Source of the DNA: Varroa destructor
Lineage: Eukaryota; Arthropoda; Arachnida; Mesostigmata; Varroidae
NCBI RefSeq assembly: GCF_002443255.2
Contig: NW_019211454.1
Location: 1,811,936-1,875,935 of the forward strand
DNA: 64,000 nucleotides
Direction: 5' to 3'
The notes below the pieces were generated by a model that did no database searches, was not told the DNA's origin, and worked only from the letters and a program-made list of their open reading frames with translations. A program made the position numbers and the translations under genes. Below, piece after piece: positions 1 to 13,976 of the stretch; the first letter of the stretch is position 1, and every line of letters begins with the position of its first letter.

Positions 1-3000
1 GTGAATTGCCGCCAGATTACAGGTGCAATTAGACTTACCTTTCTTCTAGCTCCGTGTATTATCCCAGCATGTTTTTCAGGTCAATTTTTTATTGTTTATT
101 ATAGCGGATATTGTTTAAAGCGTATCCGTGTTGAAAGGTGGAGGAAGTGGGGTCTCACTAGAAATACATAGCGGTAGATAAGGGCTACCATAAGAAGTGG
201 ACACACCGGGAGAACGATGATTATTAACACGTGGTATATGTCTCTCTTTGTTGCCTTGTACCGACGGACAAATTTCTCCCCAGAAACGCTATAAAACATA
301 CAAAATGGTGTCGTAACCATGTGATTATGAGTGACAGTGACGCGTCGCATCCTCTAATCTGTAGCTCATACTGTCTTGCTAATAGTTTAATTTCTATATT
401 CGCTTAGAGTTTGTTTTGGACCCGCCTTGCATGTGGCTATCTAGCTTTGCGTGTTTACTACGTTGAATCGCTCAAAAATTGTGATGATTGTTCCACATTG
501 TGAACCCCGTGACTGGCTCTGTACCGTTGTGGCTGTGTAATTAATCCTTAACTCGTGCAGCTGGCCACCGGTAAACTCCGTGTTACTTGTTATTTTCGTG
601 CTGAGATGTTTGCCGCCCTTGCCAAAACAGGATCTTTCCTGCTAGGGAACGGTAAGGAGCCCTAGGTAGCTCCGACCTATCCAATCAATGCTTCTCAGAT
701 GTTGAATTCTTACATCCGATACGTCAGGTCACAATGCGACATTCAGGCAATTCCTCTGCGACCTTAGTGCACTAACGTGTCTCTAGGAGATACAAAGTAG
801 ATATCAGAAACAAAGAGCCACGATTCATTCTGATATACGGCTCAATTGTTCAGTCAGTTCGTGCAAACTTCCTATTCAAGCAGTGGAACAATTTTAAGTG
901 AACTGTTGAATGCTATCTATAATAGTACATCAGTGCTAAAGGAAATGCGGTCTAATTACAGCCCCATAGCAGTAGCAATCCTGCTATTCAAAGACACCGT
1001 CACGCCAAGTCAACGGGACCATGAGATGGTTGTCTAGTCGTAATATCAGCACAGAAACAACGATATATTTACAACGTTTTGATAAAGATTATTTTACACA
1101 TCGTTCAACAAATATATTGGGCGTATCTTATATGACACGCCCCCAAGTTTCTATTGAAATGCACCGACTAGAAGCCAGCGCAGCGTCACGCTATTTTTAG
1201 CGTTGTGGAAAACCAACAGTGTTAAAGGACCAAACAAACGTGCGTATTTTAGTACGCCCAAATTGGGCGTATAGCAGATATGGCGCCTGGAAATTTTCAT
1301 TTAAATTGACTCATCGCAAGTTGACCAAAGATCACTTCGCAAATGGCGATATCTACGTATGGGGCTGTACTGATCGTCGACATTTTTCTGCTTACATACA
1401 TAATCGTCATTTTCCTAAAGAGCTTGCGATCTTCGAGTTCTGCCAGCCTAAAATAGGCAATGTCTTTTTCCTAACTAGCGTACTTTCTCGAAAAAGGACG
1501 TATCTGTTATCACCTGTATCTTAGAAATTTATGTTCCAGAGGAACTGCCGCGCGTTCGGGCGATGCAAAGTCGCCGTCTAGAAGTTGCTATTTTTCAAGA
1601 GGCCTTTGAGGTCTAGCTACAAGCGTTTGCAGCTTCCACCTACGATTCTGTTTTGATGTTCTCGCACTTGGAACGCTGTTTTGGTTACACAAAATGTATA
1701 ATAGCCGAAAAAAAAAACTTAAGCGTCCAAGTGTTTTTTAAACGAACGAACTTCGGACTGACTTTATGGATATACCAAGCAAAAACACTGGGAGTGAACA
1801 TAAACGAACGCGTAAAATCTATGTACTGTGTTTGAAAAAACGTTGTATTTGTTTTATATATCAGATATGCTTACCGTAGTCAAAAATGGAACAGGATTAT
1901 TACAGAATATAATAGTAGGCAAATTGTTATTGACGGAATCAAAATTCATTATATGCGTAACACCGGAAGAATCCTTGTTGATTCTCGGTATGCGCTTAAA
2001 CTCCCGAAAAGCGTGTTGCATTTTGGAAACACGCTTCCTTGCTATTCCAGCTTTCTAAAAAAGCTACGTGTTCCTTCATAAAACCAATAGCCTTAAGCTA
2101 ATCTAGGAGCATATGTAGTTTTTTTTTTATTGAAAACCATGGACAGGAGTTCATATGATGTAGTCTAAGCTAATTTTAAATATTTGAGATCTTATTTTAT
2201 AGACCACACCCACATAATTATTGTAATATCGAAAGTTACTGAAGTTCATCTACTTAACGAGATGTTCAGTTATATAAACGCCATAGAAAAACTTGTGGCT
2301 GATTATTCGTTAGGTTTTCGTGAACAGTCAGCAACGGTCCTTTAACGAGCAATATATAAAATAATTTTTGTCATTAAAAAATCTCTAACGATTTTTGACA
2401 TATAAGCTTGTTCAGATGATAAGCATCGTCCCAAAAAGAACATGTGCAGCGGCATGTGCATTTATGCTAAAAAACATTTTCAATATGCGTATATACATTA
2501 CTGTGTAAATTAGGAAAGAGCTTACATTATTAAATTTTATATGATTTTTTTTTTTTTTCTAGAGCAAATAAGGATTTATGAACTTTCTAAAAGCTAAAAG
2601 TTGTTTAATTTTTCTGTTTTCATGTTTGTCGTATATAAAAAAATTACTGAAATTCTCTGCAATATGAATGATAAGGGTTTAATGGCCACTTACTTCAAAG
2701 ACACAGGCTGATTCCAGCAAGACTCTGGAATATCTGAATCAAAAGGACGATCAGAACAGAATGGCATGACTTGCTAAAGAACTGCGGTTTAATTGCTAAA
2801 AACAGTATAAAGTAGCTAAACAGTGGAATGATTCGTAAAATGCAGTGGGTAGGTCGACTGAAATAGAGTAATGGGAAAACTGCAATGAGCTCAGGTTTGA
2901 ACTCGCTTCAGGTTAGATCGGGAAAGTTTCACGGATCATGCGCAGGGTAAATACACGTGAGTGAACCACAAGGATTTAGATGAAAATCGACAGATCAATG

Positions 3001-3352
3001 TGTAATACATAAAGCAATATATAGATATTCGGCTGGAGGTATTGCGAGTACCCACCCGTTCTATGCTTTCTTGACTGACTATACCCTTCTACTTGCTTCA
3101 GAATGCCATGTGGGACACATCTCTTTGAGCTGGGCATCGCTTCGGGCAGCTTCTTCCAGCTAGAATGGATGACATGTTTACTTAATTCACCAATACACAG
3201 TAGAATAACTTAGCAGAGAACCAAATTACCTCGCTCACTTTCGGCTCAATCAACTTGAACGAGTAATTGAAACTTTTCCAGAACAGAAACCCAACTATTA
3301 CGTCTTTCGTGTAAACAATATGCCTTGCTGAATAAACCCTTCAGCCGCGTTA
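1..3352. other. Non-genic AT-rich stretch
   Basis: No reading frame here is recognisable or longer than about 100 codons. The stretch is AT-rich, with a 14-base T run at 2545-2558 followed by CTAG, which resembles a 3' splice site, but only a few codons are open beyond it. On the minus strand AAAG/GTAAGT near 37-39 is a good 5' splice-site match. The 14 codons before it are open in one frame after a stop, too few to call an exon. I see nothing else. Confidence 0.5.
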
Positions 3353-3355
3353 GTG

Positions 3356-3601
3356 ATGTCAATAAAAAAGCTGCTGGTCATCTTCCTCTTGATTCCGATT
3401 TCATCATTTTCTTCGGCTGTTTATAGGCCGCCAAGTTGTCGTCGGATGGCGCTGTTGCTGCACCGAACGCCACGATTCCTACGAGGGTACAAACAGAGCC
3501 CGTACACAGCCAATGAAGACGGCAGTAAGCCGCATTTCTTCTGTAGTTGTGCTGTGCTTAGGCCTCTACCTACCGATGCCTGTGGCTGCGGTTATAGCTA
3601 A
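3356..3601 (+). CDS. Possible small secreted peptide (weak candidate)
   Basis: Product and family are not recognised. From the ATG at 3356 the frame encodes 81 residues. The N-terminus has the form of a signal peptide: a short basic stretch (SIKK), then a hydrophobic core of about 15 residues (LLVIFLLIPISSFSSA), with a plausible cleavage point after SSA. The rest is basic and has five cysteines, four of them in two C-x-C pairs (CSC, CGC) near the C-terminus. The region is slightly GC-richer than its flanks. Open frames of this length occur by chance many times in the window, and no promoter, splice site or homologue supports it. The signal-peptide shape is the only reason to list it. Confidence 0.12.
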   Translation: MSIKKLLVIFLLIPISSFSSAVYRPPSCRRMALLLHRTPRFLRGYKQSPYTANEDGSKPHFFCSCAVLRPLPTDACGCGYS

Positions 3602-6600
3602 TGATAACAACACGATAAGGCACACGTGTTGTTTGCCTTATAAATTACCTAACCGCTGTTAGACCATCGTTCCGCTTAGTCCCATTTCTCCACCTTGCAC
3701 GCCGACTAAAACGATAGATCCGCCAAAATCTGACAGTGCTACCTAATTGCATAAGTGTCGATTGTCAAAAATCATGTAGAATCAAACTTAAAGTCAATGC
3801 AAACGTATAATATATTTATGTAAGTAATAAATTATTTATGTAAGTATAATATGTTACATTTACGTGCAAACGACGAAAGAAAGTACACTTTTTCCTTCTG
3901 GTTTGGAATGATTTCCTTTTGGCTTCCTGGAATGCTGGAAAGAGCTGTGAAAATATAAACATATACCAACGTGTGACTACGTTATTCTTTTTTTTTTGGT
4001 ACGTACCCTAATGCTTACAATATTCCAAGGGTTTCCCCTGTCCAAAATTTGCCAACATGCTACAATGGTCGAAAAAGAAACACGACGGTGTTGAAACGTT
4101 AGAGCATGACATAGCATTCTCGCAATACATCCGAATCGCCATTTAGGGCATCAAAGATGGTAAGCTCACTGCGAAATTACCACCCTGAGACGTTTCTGTT
4201 CCAGAAGAAGTATGGTTTATTTCTCTAGAACCAAAGTTTTTTGAAATTGGTATCCGAAAACTCTTGGAAAGCTGTAGTATAATCTCAATATTTGTTCATA
4301 CCTGAGCAATTATGTTATTGACGGTGGTCTGTTTTATCCGGCAACAGATGTTCGAAAATCGCAGCGAAATGCGACGTTGATGTTCTAGTTTGAACACACA
4401 CATCAGTTAAAACGGCAGTAATCCTTAATCTTTATTTGCAGGTCTGCAGACCCTGATGCATGCAGTAATGAGCTTACGAACTAAACCTCCAACATAGGAA
4501 AGCCCTGTCTGCACAATACTTTTTTAATTATCAAGATAATTGACTTATATATTAGTGTTTCTGATAGTCAGTCGGTTCTCATACCAGGCTATATTTATTC
4601 GGCGTTTTATATTCTATTCGAAGGCTACATAACGTAAAAAGCAACTGAGGTACCGTCGAAGAATAGGTTATTCTTCGAGAGCATCACTAGCCACGAAGTT
4701 ATTGCTACGAAGCTTTTTTTACATTTCTCAAATTATTGCATGGCATGATATTCCAGTAAGGATCCAAGTCACAACAGAGACCTGCTTAAAAACAAAGCGT
4801 GTTAGGCAGGCTCTTTTTAACGGTGCTGTCTTCAAAATAGGGCTTTCTTACGAGGTCCGTAAAGAATACGAGAAAGAACCGTCTATGTGATATTGTCCAG
4901 TCACATCTTGTAATCGTGCATATTCATATAATCATTATATATACTTTTTTTACATACGTTTTTACGCGTCTAATGATGTGTCGCGTTCAAAATTGTGGGT
5001 TTTATAGACTAAGTCAAAATTTCGGTTTAGAACCACGTCGGAGTATTAATATTTACGCACAGTAAGCTTCTACTGGCCTCGCTGCAACTAAGCATTTCTA
5101 CGATTTTTTTTTGTCATGTAAACAAGTCCTCTAAATCATCACTTTTAACATCGTGGGATTCCACCAGGAATCTGTTTGGGTGTTCTCCAACAAACACGTA
5201 AAACGGCAACTGACAATACCTTACCATTTTCATTTTTCTTTGAACCTTTATTTACCTAATTATTTATATCGCTGGAGTGTGGCAGCATGTTTGTTAGTCA
5301 TACCTCCGATAGCGATTGCACCACCCGTTTCCACTTACTGAGACAGGTACTCCTATGTATGTCGTACGTTGTGATAATTAGGCAAGATTTGCTCTGTCAG
5401 CAAATGTAATTGTCAAAAATCCCTCCAGTGAGATGGCTCTTTACGCGGTGTGCACTTGCGCTCCGATGGATTCAGCTGTTCAGTATCTATCCACTAATTT
5501 CCAAACCGTCCGTACGCGAGTTGTATGAAAGTGTTTTTAAAGTTCACAATGAAAACTTGGACTAAGCTATAAAGGACGCAGCAGATGTTAGTCCGACATG
5601 CAATTGTGGTTATATCGTTCGTGTAAACTTCTGTTTATCCACTACTATTCAAGTTCACTAGACGTATTTGTTTCTCTTTTGCGGGATCTGTGTAAGGGTT
5701 GTAGGTACGCCTGGTTACCTGATATTGTACGTAACTGTTTCCATTAGTAAACGGAGAACTTGACAGCCCTTGTAAGTAGATACGTATAAAAATAAATTCT
5801 CTAGCATGCTATTTTAGATATATGAACGCAGCAATCGCCCGACTTCGAGTTCGCTTGAATCGGGCATCAAATACCTGATCGAATACCAGTGGATGAAATA
5901 AGTACGCAAAAACCACTAGTGACTAACGAAATACGTGTTAGAAAATGATCTCGATATACAGAATTCACCGCACCTCAATCTCACGGATAGACGTTTAATT
6001 AAATCAGTGATTCTCTAGATTCTATACCGTGCGCTTTTTACCTCGTTCGTCCCTATGGCAATGACTGCTAACGAAAAAACTTGAAGTGTGAACATTTTTT
6101 AGTAGCCCCGACCATCACTATCCGAAAGGGTTATACCAACTGATCCTTATTCTTACGTATCCTCTCAAGGCATAAATTGGGGCTGATTAGGTTTGTATCA
6201 CAAGGTTCATTAACTACCTGCTACTTGACAAAAGTACAGCCGAAAAGAAGAAGCCGTTTCTCCTTTGTCGTAGACAAATGCAGCATTGGCGCACACAAGC
6301 GCCCGATATCAATCTGTGGCCAAATTCGAGTAGACATCTAGGGAATATCGTTTTTCTTGCCACATCGATTCCTGCAACTTTTCCATTTTTATTTAATCTC
6401 TATACGCAACAATTAATAAATAATACTCTTCGATAATAGATTGATTTACCTCCAGTCTACACATATGGGCCTTTATCCTGGAAGGATAATCTAGCAAGCA
6501 ATCACAGGATCCACATTTTTTTCAATAACAGCATCAAAGAATACAGCGAGCACATTTTCGAATCGGCTGCGGCTTGTCGGTAACTGGAGTGGTAACGGTA

Positions 6601-9387
6601 GCAAACTGTAGTGGGAACAAACGGCTGAGCAGAACTGAGAGAATACCAGCATACGGCATATCGGAGCTGCGGAAAAAATATTTTTAAAAAATTTGTATAA
6701 GTATTTTAGTTGAACGTGCAGACGTTTCATTAAAGAAAGACAAATAGATAGATTTTTCTTTTCTAACGTTAATGTCTTAAGCACTACCATGAGTAGCCTA
6801 GACATCTGACCGTGCACGATGCAGTTACTACTGATTTCAAAAGATTATTTACTATCTATAATTTTATTGATACATCGCATGCGCGCGTACTCTTCTAGAT
6901 AATAGTGTGCTATGTATTTATTACCAATTATGAGCCTCAACAGCAAGTGCTATTGCTACGAAGTACGATGGCAGTGTATATAGATATGCGCTAGGCAAGT
7001 TAAATAAAGCAGCTAACTTGCTCAATTCTTTCCTCGTTTTCGCTGCTTCATTTGGGTTTCAGTACCTCTCCCCCTTGCGTACAAAGTGTGTCAAGCATTC
7101 CGATAACAACTGCTTCGTGTCTTCGATGAATCCCCCTGTACTACGGTTTGGAAATTCAGTGGTTCGAGAATTATCTTTGTCAGCAATAGTACATGACTCT
7201 AGTCCTTAAATGACTTGAGCAGTTAGAGAAATTGTCAAAATAGGGAGTTTTCGAAAAAGTTACAACCTCAAAACGACCGTACCAAGTACCAGAAGTTCGA
7301 TCCAGTTTGCGCATCAATGCGAAATATGGGCCTTACAGAATATCTTTGCAACCTGAACGTTTAGAGAGTTGCGTCAGCAGTCCATCAGACGGCCGACCTC
7401 CAGCAGCACAAAACGGTCGCATCCAAGTCCCATAAGCACGCATGTCGTCGCAGAACCTTTGCAGGCGGCCACTATTTCACTAGACCGTTTCATAGCATAC
7501 AACCTCCTGTGGAATTATTAGCACACGGGCAACATTTGCCTTTCGTGCACTTAGAGGTTACTTAGTTGCTCTTTTGCTCTCGATTTTAGCCTAGCGGGAG
7601 CGGGCGTTACTTACGTAAAACTGATTTGTTAAAGGAACTATCGGTGTTTCTCTCGATCATGTGAAGTTGTTGGCTTGTTGATATCAACCTCAAAGTCGTT
7701 CGATAGAACTCTCAAGTTGGATTCAATTCATAGGTATTTACGATGCGCGATTGTAGAAAGATTGTAACGTACGTCTTGTATTTAATACAGATGCAATTCT
7801 GACTTATAGAATATGAAGAAAAACCGATAATGAAGTACAAAAAAACTGATTTCTTCGCACAGTTGTTTCTTTGCTGATGAATAATCCATGTCTCCCTACA
7901 ATCATGCATGCCCAAACAGTATGTTAAGTAAACAAATAAATATTACAACCTTTTATCAGTTGTACTTATAATATAACAAGGCTTTAAAATTGATCGGCCA
8001 AGTAGATGCTAATTCATGCAACGACTGCTTCAGACGTTCCTTTAGATATCGTGAAACGCCAACGTGACGGGACAACTTGGATCCGGACCTCCTCCTATAT
8101 TGAACGTGGAGCAGAATTACTTTTGACAAACAACCTATCAAATTATGATGAGATTTACGCTACGTAAAAGGATACAACAACCTCCTGAGGGCTGACTATT
8201 TGACACTACATGGGGGGGGTTCACTTTCATCCTTATTCCACATGATAAACAGCACTGCAACATAAACCCCGTATTTATAGCAAATGCTGACCCAGATATT
8301 TATTTACTAATGCGATTAGACATTGGTGACTATATTGTGTACAACATTGTCACCTCTTTAAGAACTCTAAACTCTTCCATTATATCCTATAGGAGCTGTA
8401 TACAGGTATTAAAGTTTCTCGCCCATATGGCAAGCACGAGAAGACGTTAATGCAGTACAGATGATAGAGGTGATGATAGTACATTAATCAGCTTCGTGCC
8501 CGCCGTTGTGTCTTGTTTAGAAGGCATATATCGTCCTCATGGGTAGATAGCTTTGATGGAGACTTGGATCGATTGCTATTCATGTGTTTGAGTTACTGAT
8601 GTGAGTCAATGGCAATCGTAAGACTTAAGCTCGTAAACGTGGGCGTTGATAAGTACCTGTCGATTTTACGTAGTATTTTCCACGTGAAGTTAGGAACGAG
8701 ACGATCCGAGACACATACGAATTGGTTACGCGCAAATCGATATTAGCAAGATGATAAGTTAGTTGCAATAATACTAAGTAGTCTAAAGCCTAGATCTATA
8801 GAATTGAATGGGGCGCCTCATGTACACGAACCAAAAACAGGGTCAGTTATATTACCTTCAAATATTCGATAACAATTATTTTAAAATAATTTCTATATTC
8901 TTCTTGTAGCAAGATTATTAAGAAGCTAAATCCGTCTTTGTAAGAATTACTCGCGAGAAATGTCGTTGTGTTCATCTCTTACCTCCCGACATGCCCACAC
9001 CTAAAGGACGAATGTAAGATGAATGTCGGCAACGGAAAAATTGACCTGCATAGCCCGCGAAACAAGGAAAGGCTTCCCGGCGGTGTGTACCATACGGGTT
9101 TCTCAGTTCTTAAAAAGAGGTAATTGCTTTCTTGATAATCTAGAGTTTCATTTTCGTTAAACTGTGAACAATTTCGTGAAAACAAGATAGAATTTGTACG
9201 CGTCAAAAGCCTCCGATAAGAAGCTCCATCTCGTGCTTTTCTTTCACAGCAAAATCTTGCGTACTTGCCCGTACTTGCTGAGACTTTTTTCAAACTTGTG
9301 CTCATGTATAAACAGAAACCCTGACAATCGACAACATCGATTATTGAGAAATATGAAGGAAAAGAAGGCATCAGACCTCAGTATCTA
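3602..9387. other. Non-genic AT-rich stretch
   Basis: No frame is recognisable and all open runs are short. It holds a two-copy 20-bp-period repeat (listed separately) and a run of eight G at 8212-8219. The region 7230-7480 was checked for a transposase helix-turn-helix and nothing convincing was found. Confidence 0.5.
3813..3846. repeat. Two-copy 14-bp direct repeat, 20-bp period
   Basis: TATTTATGTAAGTA occurs at 3813-3826 and again, identical, at 3833-3846, in a very AT-rich setting. It looks like a minor tandem duplication or slippage product with no visible function. Confidence 0.8.
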
Positions 9388-9410
9388 AATTACGTTAGTA
9401 TAATGTAATT
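9388..9410. repeat. Near-perfect AT-rich palindrome
   Basis: Arms at 9388-9397 (AATTACGTTA) and 9401-9410 (TAATGTAATT) are inverted with one mismatch and a 3-base centre. It could extrude as a small hairpin. AT-rich palindromes of this size are common in such DNA. Confidence 0.6.
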
Positions 9411-10131
9411 AGCGTAGTAATAAAAGGATTAGTATAACGTCATTAAATCCGCGAGTAGACAAAGGCCTGCTTATTTGCTTGTTCGTTCATCCGACTGCGC
9501 GCATTGGAATCTGAAAATCATCAGTAACTTCGTTAGGCAGTCTGCCGCCTCGAAAACAACCTTTACACCGTTGCCGAACAGGACAACGCGTTCAATTGGG
9601 CTCTACGTCCTCACAGAGATCTCCTACGATAGCCTACTAGTGGGATCAAATATTGCGTTATATTTATAGTATGAAACTATCAAAAGCCATTTGAAGTTCG
9701 GCTGACCTCTGAGATAGCATTATTCAGGGTTCCTAGTGAAGTGCGGTCCTGGGCAAATTGCCAAAAGGATTTTAGTGCAGCGAACTCCATTCCTACACTG
9801 GCGATTGCTTTAAAGAAGGATTGAACTTGGCGTATCTACGTAATGTAGATTGAACTTACTTATCAACTCGTTAAGACTGGACATTCAGCATACAGGAGAT
9901 CCGAAAGATCGCACAGCCTTTTCGAACTTACCATGTACAATAAATTTATGCAACAAGTAACGCCCTAAAACAAGTATAATTTGGCTTAAGGGTTCCATAA
10001 GGATTGTTTCAGTAACTCATCATATCAATTTTCCTGTTCGGTAGAATAGTATATTTCTAGAACTGAATTACGTACATATTTTGCATGATGAGAGATGTCT
10101 GTGTATAAGTAATACCACCAGGTATCCGAAT

Positions 10132-10148
10132 TTGAACTTGAACTTGAA
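10132..10148. repeat. (TTGAAC)n microsatellite
   Basis: Just under three tandem copies of TTGAAC. A short hexanucleotide tract with no visible role. Confidence 0.8.
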
Positions 10149-11482
10149 ATTCATCATACGACATACTTCAAACTAAGGTTTACTTAACTTAGTGCGTATA
10201 CTTCAAAATATATGGAGCTATTTTCTATTCCGGTGATAATGGTATTTATCAACTATAGTATCATGGTCAGCTGGAAACTATTCAAACAAAAAGTCTGTCC
10301 CCAGTATACCAAAGGTGAAATAGTAGAACAAACCCAAATATAGATAGCATATTTGCCAGAAAACTACGTACTTTTTTCATAGAAATCGATACGTATCTTA
10401 GCAGTGTTCAGTAAAAGTTTATGCGGATTCAAAAAGACATCAAATTTTTAACTGCGTATATATATCGACTATTTCGAGATTTCTACGATGTAATGTCGCA
10501 GTGTGTGCTACCTTATCCATGTGTGATTCGTAACGGCTCGTCTACGTAACCTAAATCGGATTAAGCGGCCATGGGCTGACGTACTCACCAATATCGTCTT
10601 CCCTGGTTTGCCGAGAACGTCGCTATGTATAAGCATTTAAACAGTTTTAGTCGGTCAGTTGGTCACATCTAATACACTACTAATGAAACATTAATGTGTG
10701 CCGTTCTGTCTCGGTGGTAGCAGGAGAGAGTTGTACAATTGGGGAAGACTGAACATGGGAGAAGCAGGCTTCCAATAGGATTTTCCAACTATGCCGGTGC
10801 GCTAATATATTTCATTGTCTCGCTCAGGGAACTAGTCCTTACCTGGTCACTAGTGCTGATACTTTAAGCAGTCAATTGGTTTCTTCCTTGCCTACTTCCT
10901 CGCTCGATGCCCCTGAGTTTCCCGTCCGGCGAAACCCCCAGTTCGATGTCCTTATTGTACAATACCATAATGCCGCGCGGCTCCACCCAGAGACGCCGAC
11001 TTTAGGCGGTTGAAATCCGTCGTTACTGCCCAATAATTGTAGTTGTTTTACACTGTTTTATAATTAAATAGATATCTGGATTGTACGCACACGTGTAAAT
11101 ATATTTTCTAGGTCCGGAGTTCAGCACATGTGGTATGTGTAATCGCCTATCGCTAAAAATCATTTACATGGGTATTTAACCAAGACGAATTTTTTATCAC
11201 AGTGGTAAAAATTATATCATTAACTGATAATGTAAGCAATACCTGAGTTATCGATGCTTAGCCTTTGACAATGAACCTTGTATCTGCGTTATTGCCCGTA
11301 ACAGGTCTTACAAAGCCTTACAAGTATATATATATGTAAAAGGTATGACACCTAAATTCCGATTTTTTTGAGTCATTTTTATGACTACATTTGAATAAAA
11401 ACATATGTTTCAACAAATTCTCTTCTATGTGATGAAACACCATTCCCGGCTGCCATATCTGTTCAATGTCGTTATCATCTTC

Positions 11483-11536
11483 AATTAAGGATTTAATTAA
11501 AGGATTAAAGATCATATCCTTAACTAAGGATTTAAA
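11483..11536. repeat. Cluster of AAGGATT words in both orientations
   Basis: Within about 50 bases the motif TTAAGGATTTA or a close variant appears three times on the plus strand, and ATATCCTTA once in the opposite sense. It could be a degenerate tandem repeat or a small cluster of protein-binding sites. No nearby gene helps decide. Confidence 0.35.
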
Positions 11537-11867
11537 TCACTCACTAATCGCTTCCAAGATATGCCTTTTTAATTTGAGGTAACCCTTTAATTATGACCGC
11601 GCATCGAGCGATGTTAGTGGCTTTTTGAAATGTTGCTAGGCTATGCTAAATAAGAAAACTTCCGGCACAGTTCAACTTGGGGCCCTTTTTGGCTCAAAGC
11701 ACGAAATGTGGAAAAAAAATTCCGAGAAGCCCAAACTAATTAACCGCTGGGACATATTTGGACAATTCAATTGGCAATTAATGTTCTGCTTTCCAAGCAA
11801 CTGCTAACCTCTTAGAAAGATCTACAAACAGCCCGGGAACTCCGATTTTAAATTGAAACACTACAGA

Positions 11868-11973
11868 CATGTCAGAATTTCTTAAATCTACATAGATTAG
11901 AAATTAGAGCAATTTACGCTACCAGATTGTTTCTTTGGCCAAATGAGCTGATGATATATATATACAGGTAAGT
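11868..11973 (+). other. Consensus 5' splice site behind a short open frame
   Basis: TACAG/GTAAGTAT at 11967/11968 matches the metazoan 5' splice-site consensus almost perfectly. One frame is open for about 38 codons directly upstream, back to a TAA, and a possible acceptor (ACTACAG) lies near 11867. Together they could bound an internal exon of about 100 bases. The peptide resembles nothing I know, and GTAAGT is expected some 30 times by chance on both strands, so this is only a candidate. Confidence 0.12.
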
Positions 11974-13516
11974 ATTTTTTTGTATTTCATCGAACTTTTG
12001 TTAAATAATAAATAGTCGTTTTTCTACCGCTTCCATTCTTGTTTGTCACGTTTTTATGAAACCCATTACATTGGGCTACATTATTACAGGTATTCTGTTG
12101 AGCTTATATGAAATCAAATATCATCGATTACTTATTATACAAAGTCAGGTACGAGTTATTACGATTTCAAGTATTATGCCTCTACGGTCGTCCTTGTTAT
12201 TTCGAATGCAGTCGACGAACTTATCTAACGCGCAGTGAAATGACCATGTTATCATAGGGCATCGTCAAGACTGAAGAAGATTCTAAACATATTATATTTT
12301 TACACGTATTATGTTTCTGAATTATTTGGACATCATCTTTCGTTGATCAGCTGTACATAAGACGACCATTTAGTACAACTTGCAATTTTTGCCTGTGCAG
12401 GAACGATCGAAATCATACTTTTTGCCTGGTTTTGTAGAAGGTGCCGTAGCGGTTAGCTGCTAGTGAATTCAAAATCTTAAAATGGTGCGTGCATACAAAA
12501 AAAGACTGAAAGAGATAGAATGCAGCTTAAGACTGTATGAGATGCAGCAGCGGTCATTGTAGATAGAGCCCTTTTGGTGAGGGAGACAGTCTGTGAATTT
12601 GGGATGAGCGAGTCGACTTGCTCAACGACGGCTCAAGGCTACGGAAGAAGCTGCAGCCGATGGTACTTCAAACGAGCTTACTTCAACATACGTCCATTCT
12701 TGTCGTATGTCCGACGCATGTCAACAAGCTGCATTAGCAGCATACCTTGCCTAATGCACAAGGATCACGCGAGACTGTGCCATGCTCAAGGCCAGGTCAA
12801 AAGTGCACGAGGTTTCTGAGCAACTGAACATAGAATTGGTGGCCGGTTGGCATCATAACCAACCGAAAGACATCGGATGATGGCTTTCTTAACATGGCAC
12901 GATCAGCTCTTTTAGTGGCGTCTCGGAAAGGTGCTCTGAACGCGCGATAAGACTTAGTAAGGAGGCAGCCAAGGTTTTCTTCCAGAATCTCAAGACCGGT
13001 GGAGCCATGCTACTTGACTTCTTCAAATGTCTTTAGTTTAGACGAGACGTCTTTCATAAATGAACATCCTGAAAGCGATTGTGCCTAAAGGAACAAAATT
13101 GATATTCCCAAAGAGGGAGCTCCTGTTACAATGCTTATTTTCCTGTACGCAAAAGGAAACACAGTTTCGTCATGTTTTGTGTGTTTCTAGGGCGTTAATC
13201 AAGGAACACACGCTGACGAGAACAGCCGTTGAAAACTAAGATTTTGAAAGCCTGTCACAAAAGTAGTGTTTGAGGATGGCTTTAAGCGCTCTATTGCCAT
13301 CATTCGCTGTTCCTTAGAGAAGCCATCTCTGTTAATCATGGAGGTATACACACACACAGGATTTGCACAGGCCTAAGTGCGATCAGGTCGACTTTGGGGC
13401 GCCTACATTGGTATACTTTATGCACGCTGCTTGAACAAGCTAAAACCCCCTAGACTTGCCAGTTAAAACTCGACAGAAATTTGTTACTGCTTACGGTAGA
13501 AGGATGACGACCTATG

Positions 13517-13535
13517 AGGTTAGGTTAGGTTAGGT
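13517..13535. repeat. Interstitial TTAGG telomere-type repeat
   Basis: AGGT followed by three exact copies of TAGGT, i.e. nearly four TTAGG units, then a run of A. TTAGG is the telomeric unit of most arthropods. A tract this short inside ordinary sequence is more likely an interstitial remnant, or a chance simple repeat, than a chromosome end. It is one of the two hints that the window is arthropod. Confidence 0.85.
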
Positions 13536-13976
13536 AAAAAAAATGCATACCGGCAATCATCTTCAATGGTATGTTTAGAGACTTTCAGAAGACAGAAACC
13601 CTTGTGCTGAACGAGCTTCTCTCAGTGACACAGGTTGACAATCGGCTGGGGCCGTCAAGCTATCACGTCATGTCATGTCAACAAAATAGCTGTTCAGAGC
13701 CATACACAGAAATGGAGGCTTTGTCGCGTGAAGTTCTGTTGCCGAACGACGTTGTATCGCAAGAAGTAAGAAGCATATCCCGCAAATCATCAGTAGCTAC
13801 GGTTTTGTTCGTTGCAGCTGTTTGTCATCAGCTACATTAAACTATGTTTATACTGTCTAAACAAATAGACTGCCCATTTGTATATCAACGTTTTTACGTG
13901 TTTCTTACAAAGATAATCACAAAAACTCGGGGAATGGTGAACTGCTCCAATCACTTTTGAGTACAGAATCATTACT

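Larger units (their letters stand above)
9411..13516. other. Non-genic stretch with small repeats
   Basis: No gene is recognised. It contains a TTGAAC hexamer repeat (10132-10148), a cluster of AAGGATT-like words (11483-11536) and a perfect-looking 5' splice site at 11967/11968, each listed separately. The part from about 12,540 to 13,480 is GC-richer, but its frames match no family I know. Confidence 0.45.

Noticed and set aside
7230..7480. Possible transposase helix-turn-helix (SPSDGRPPAAQ-like text)
   Set aside because: Only a G-R-P word matched; no ordered motifs followed.
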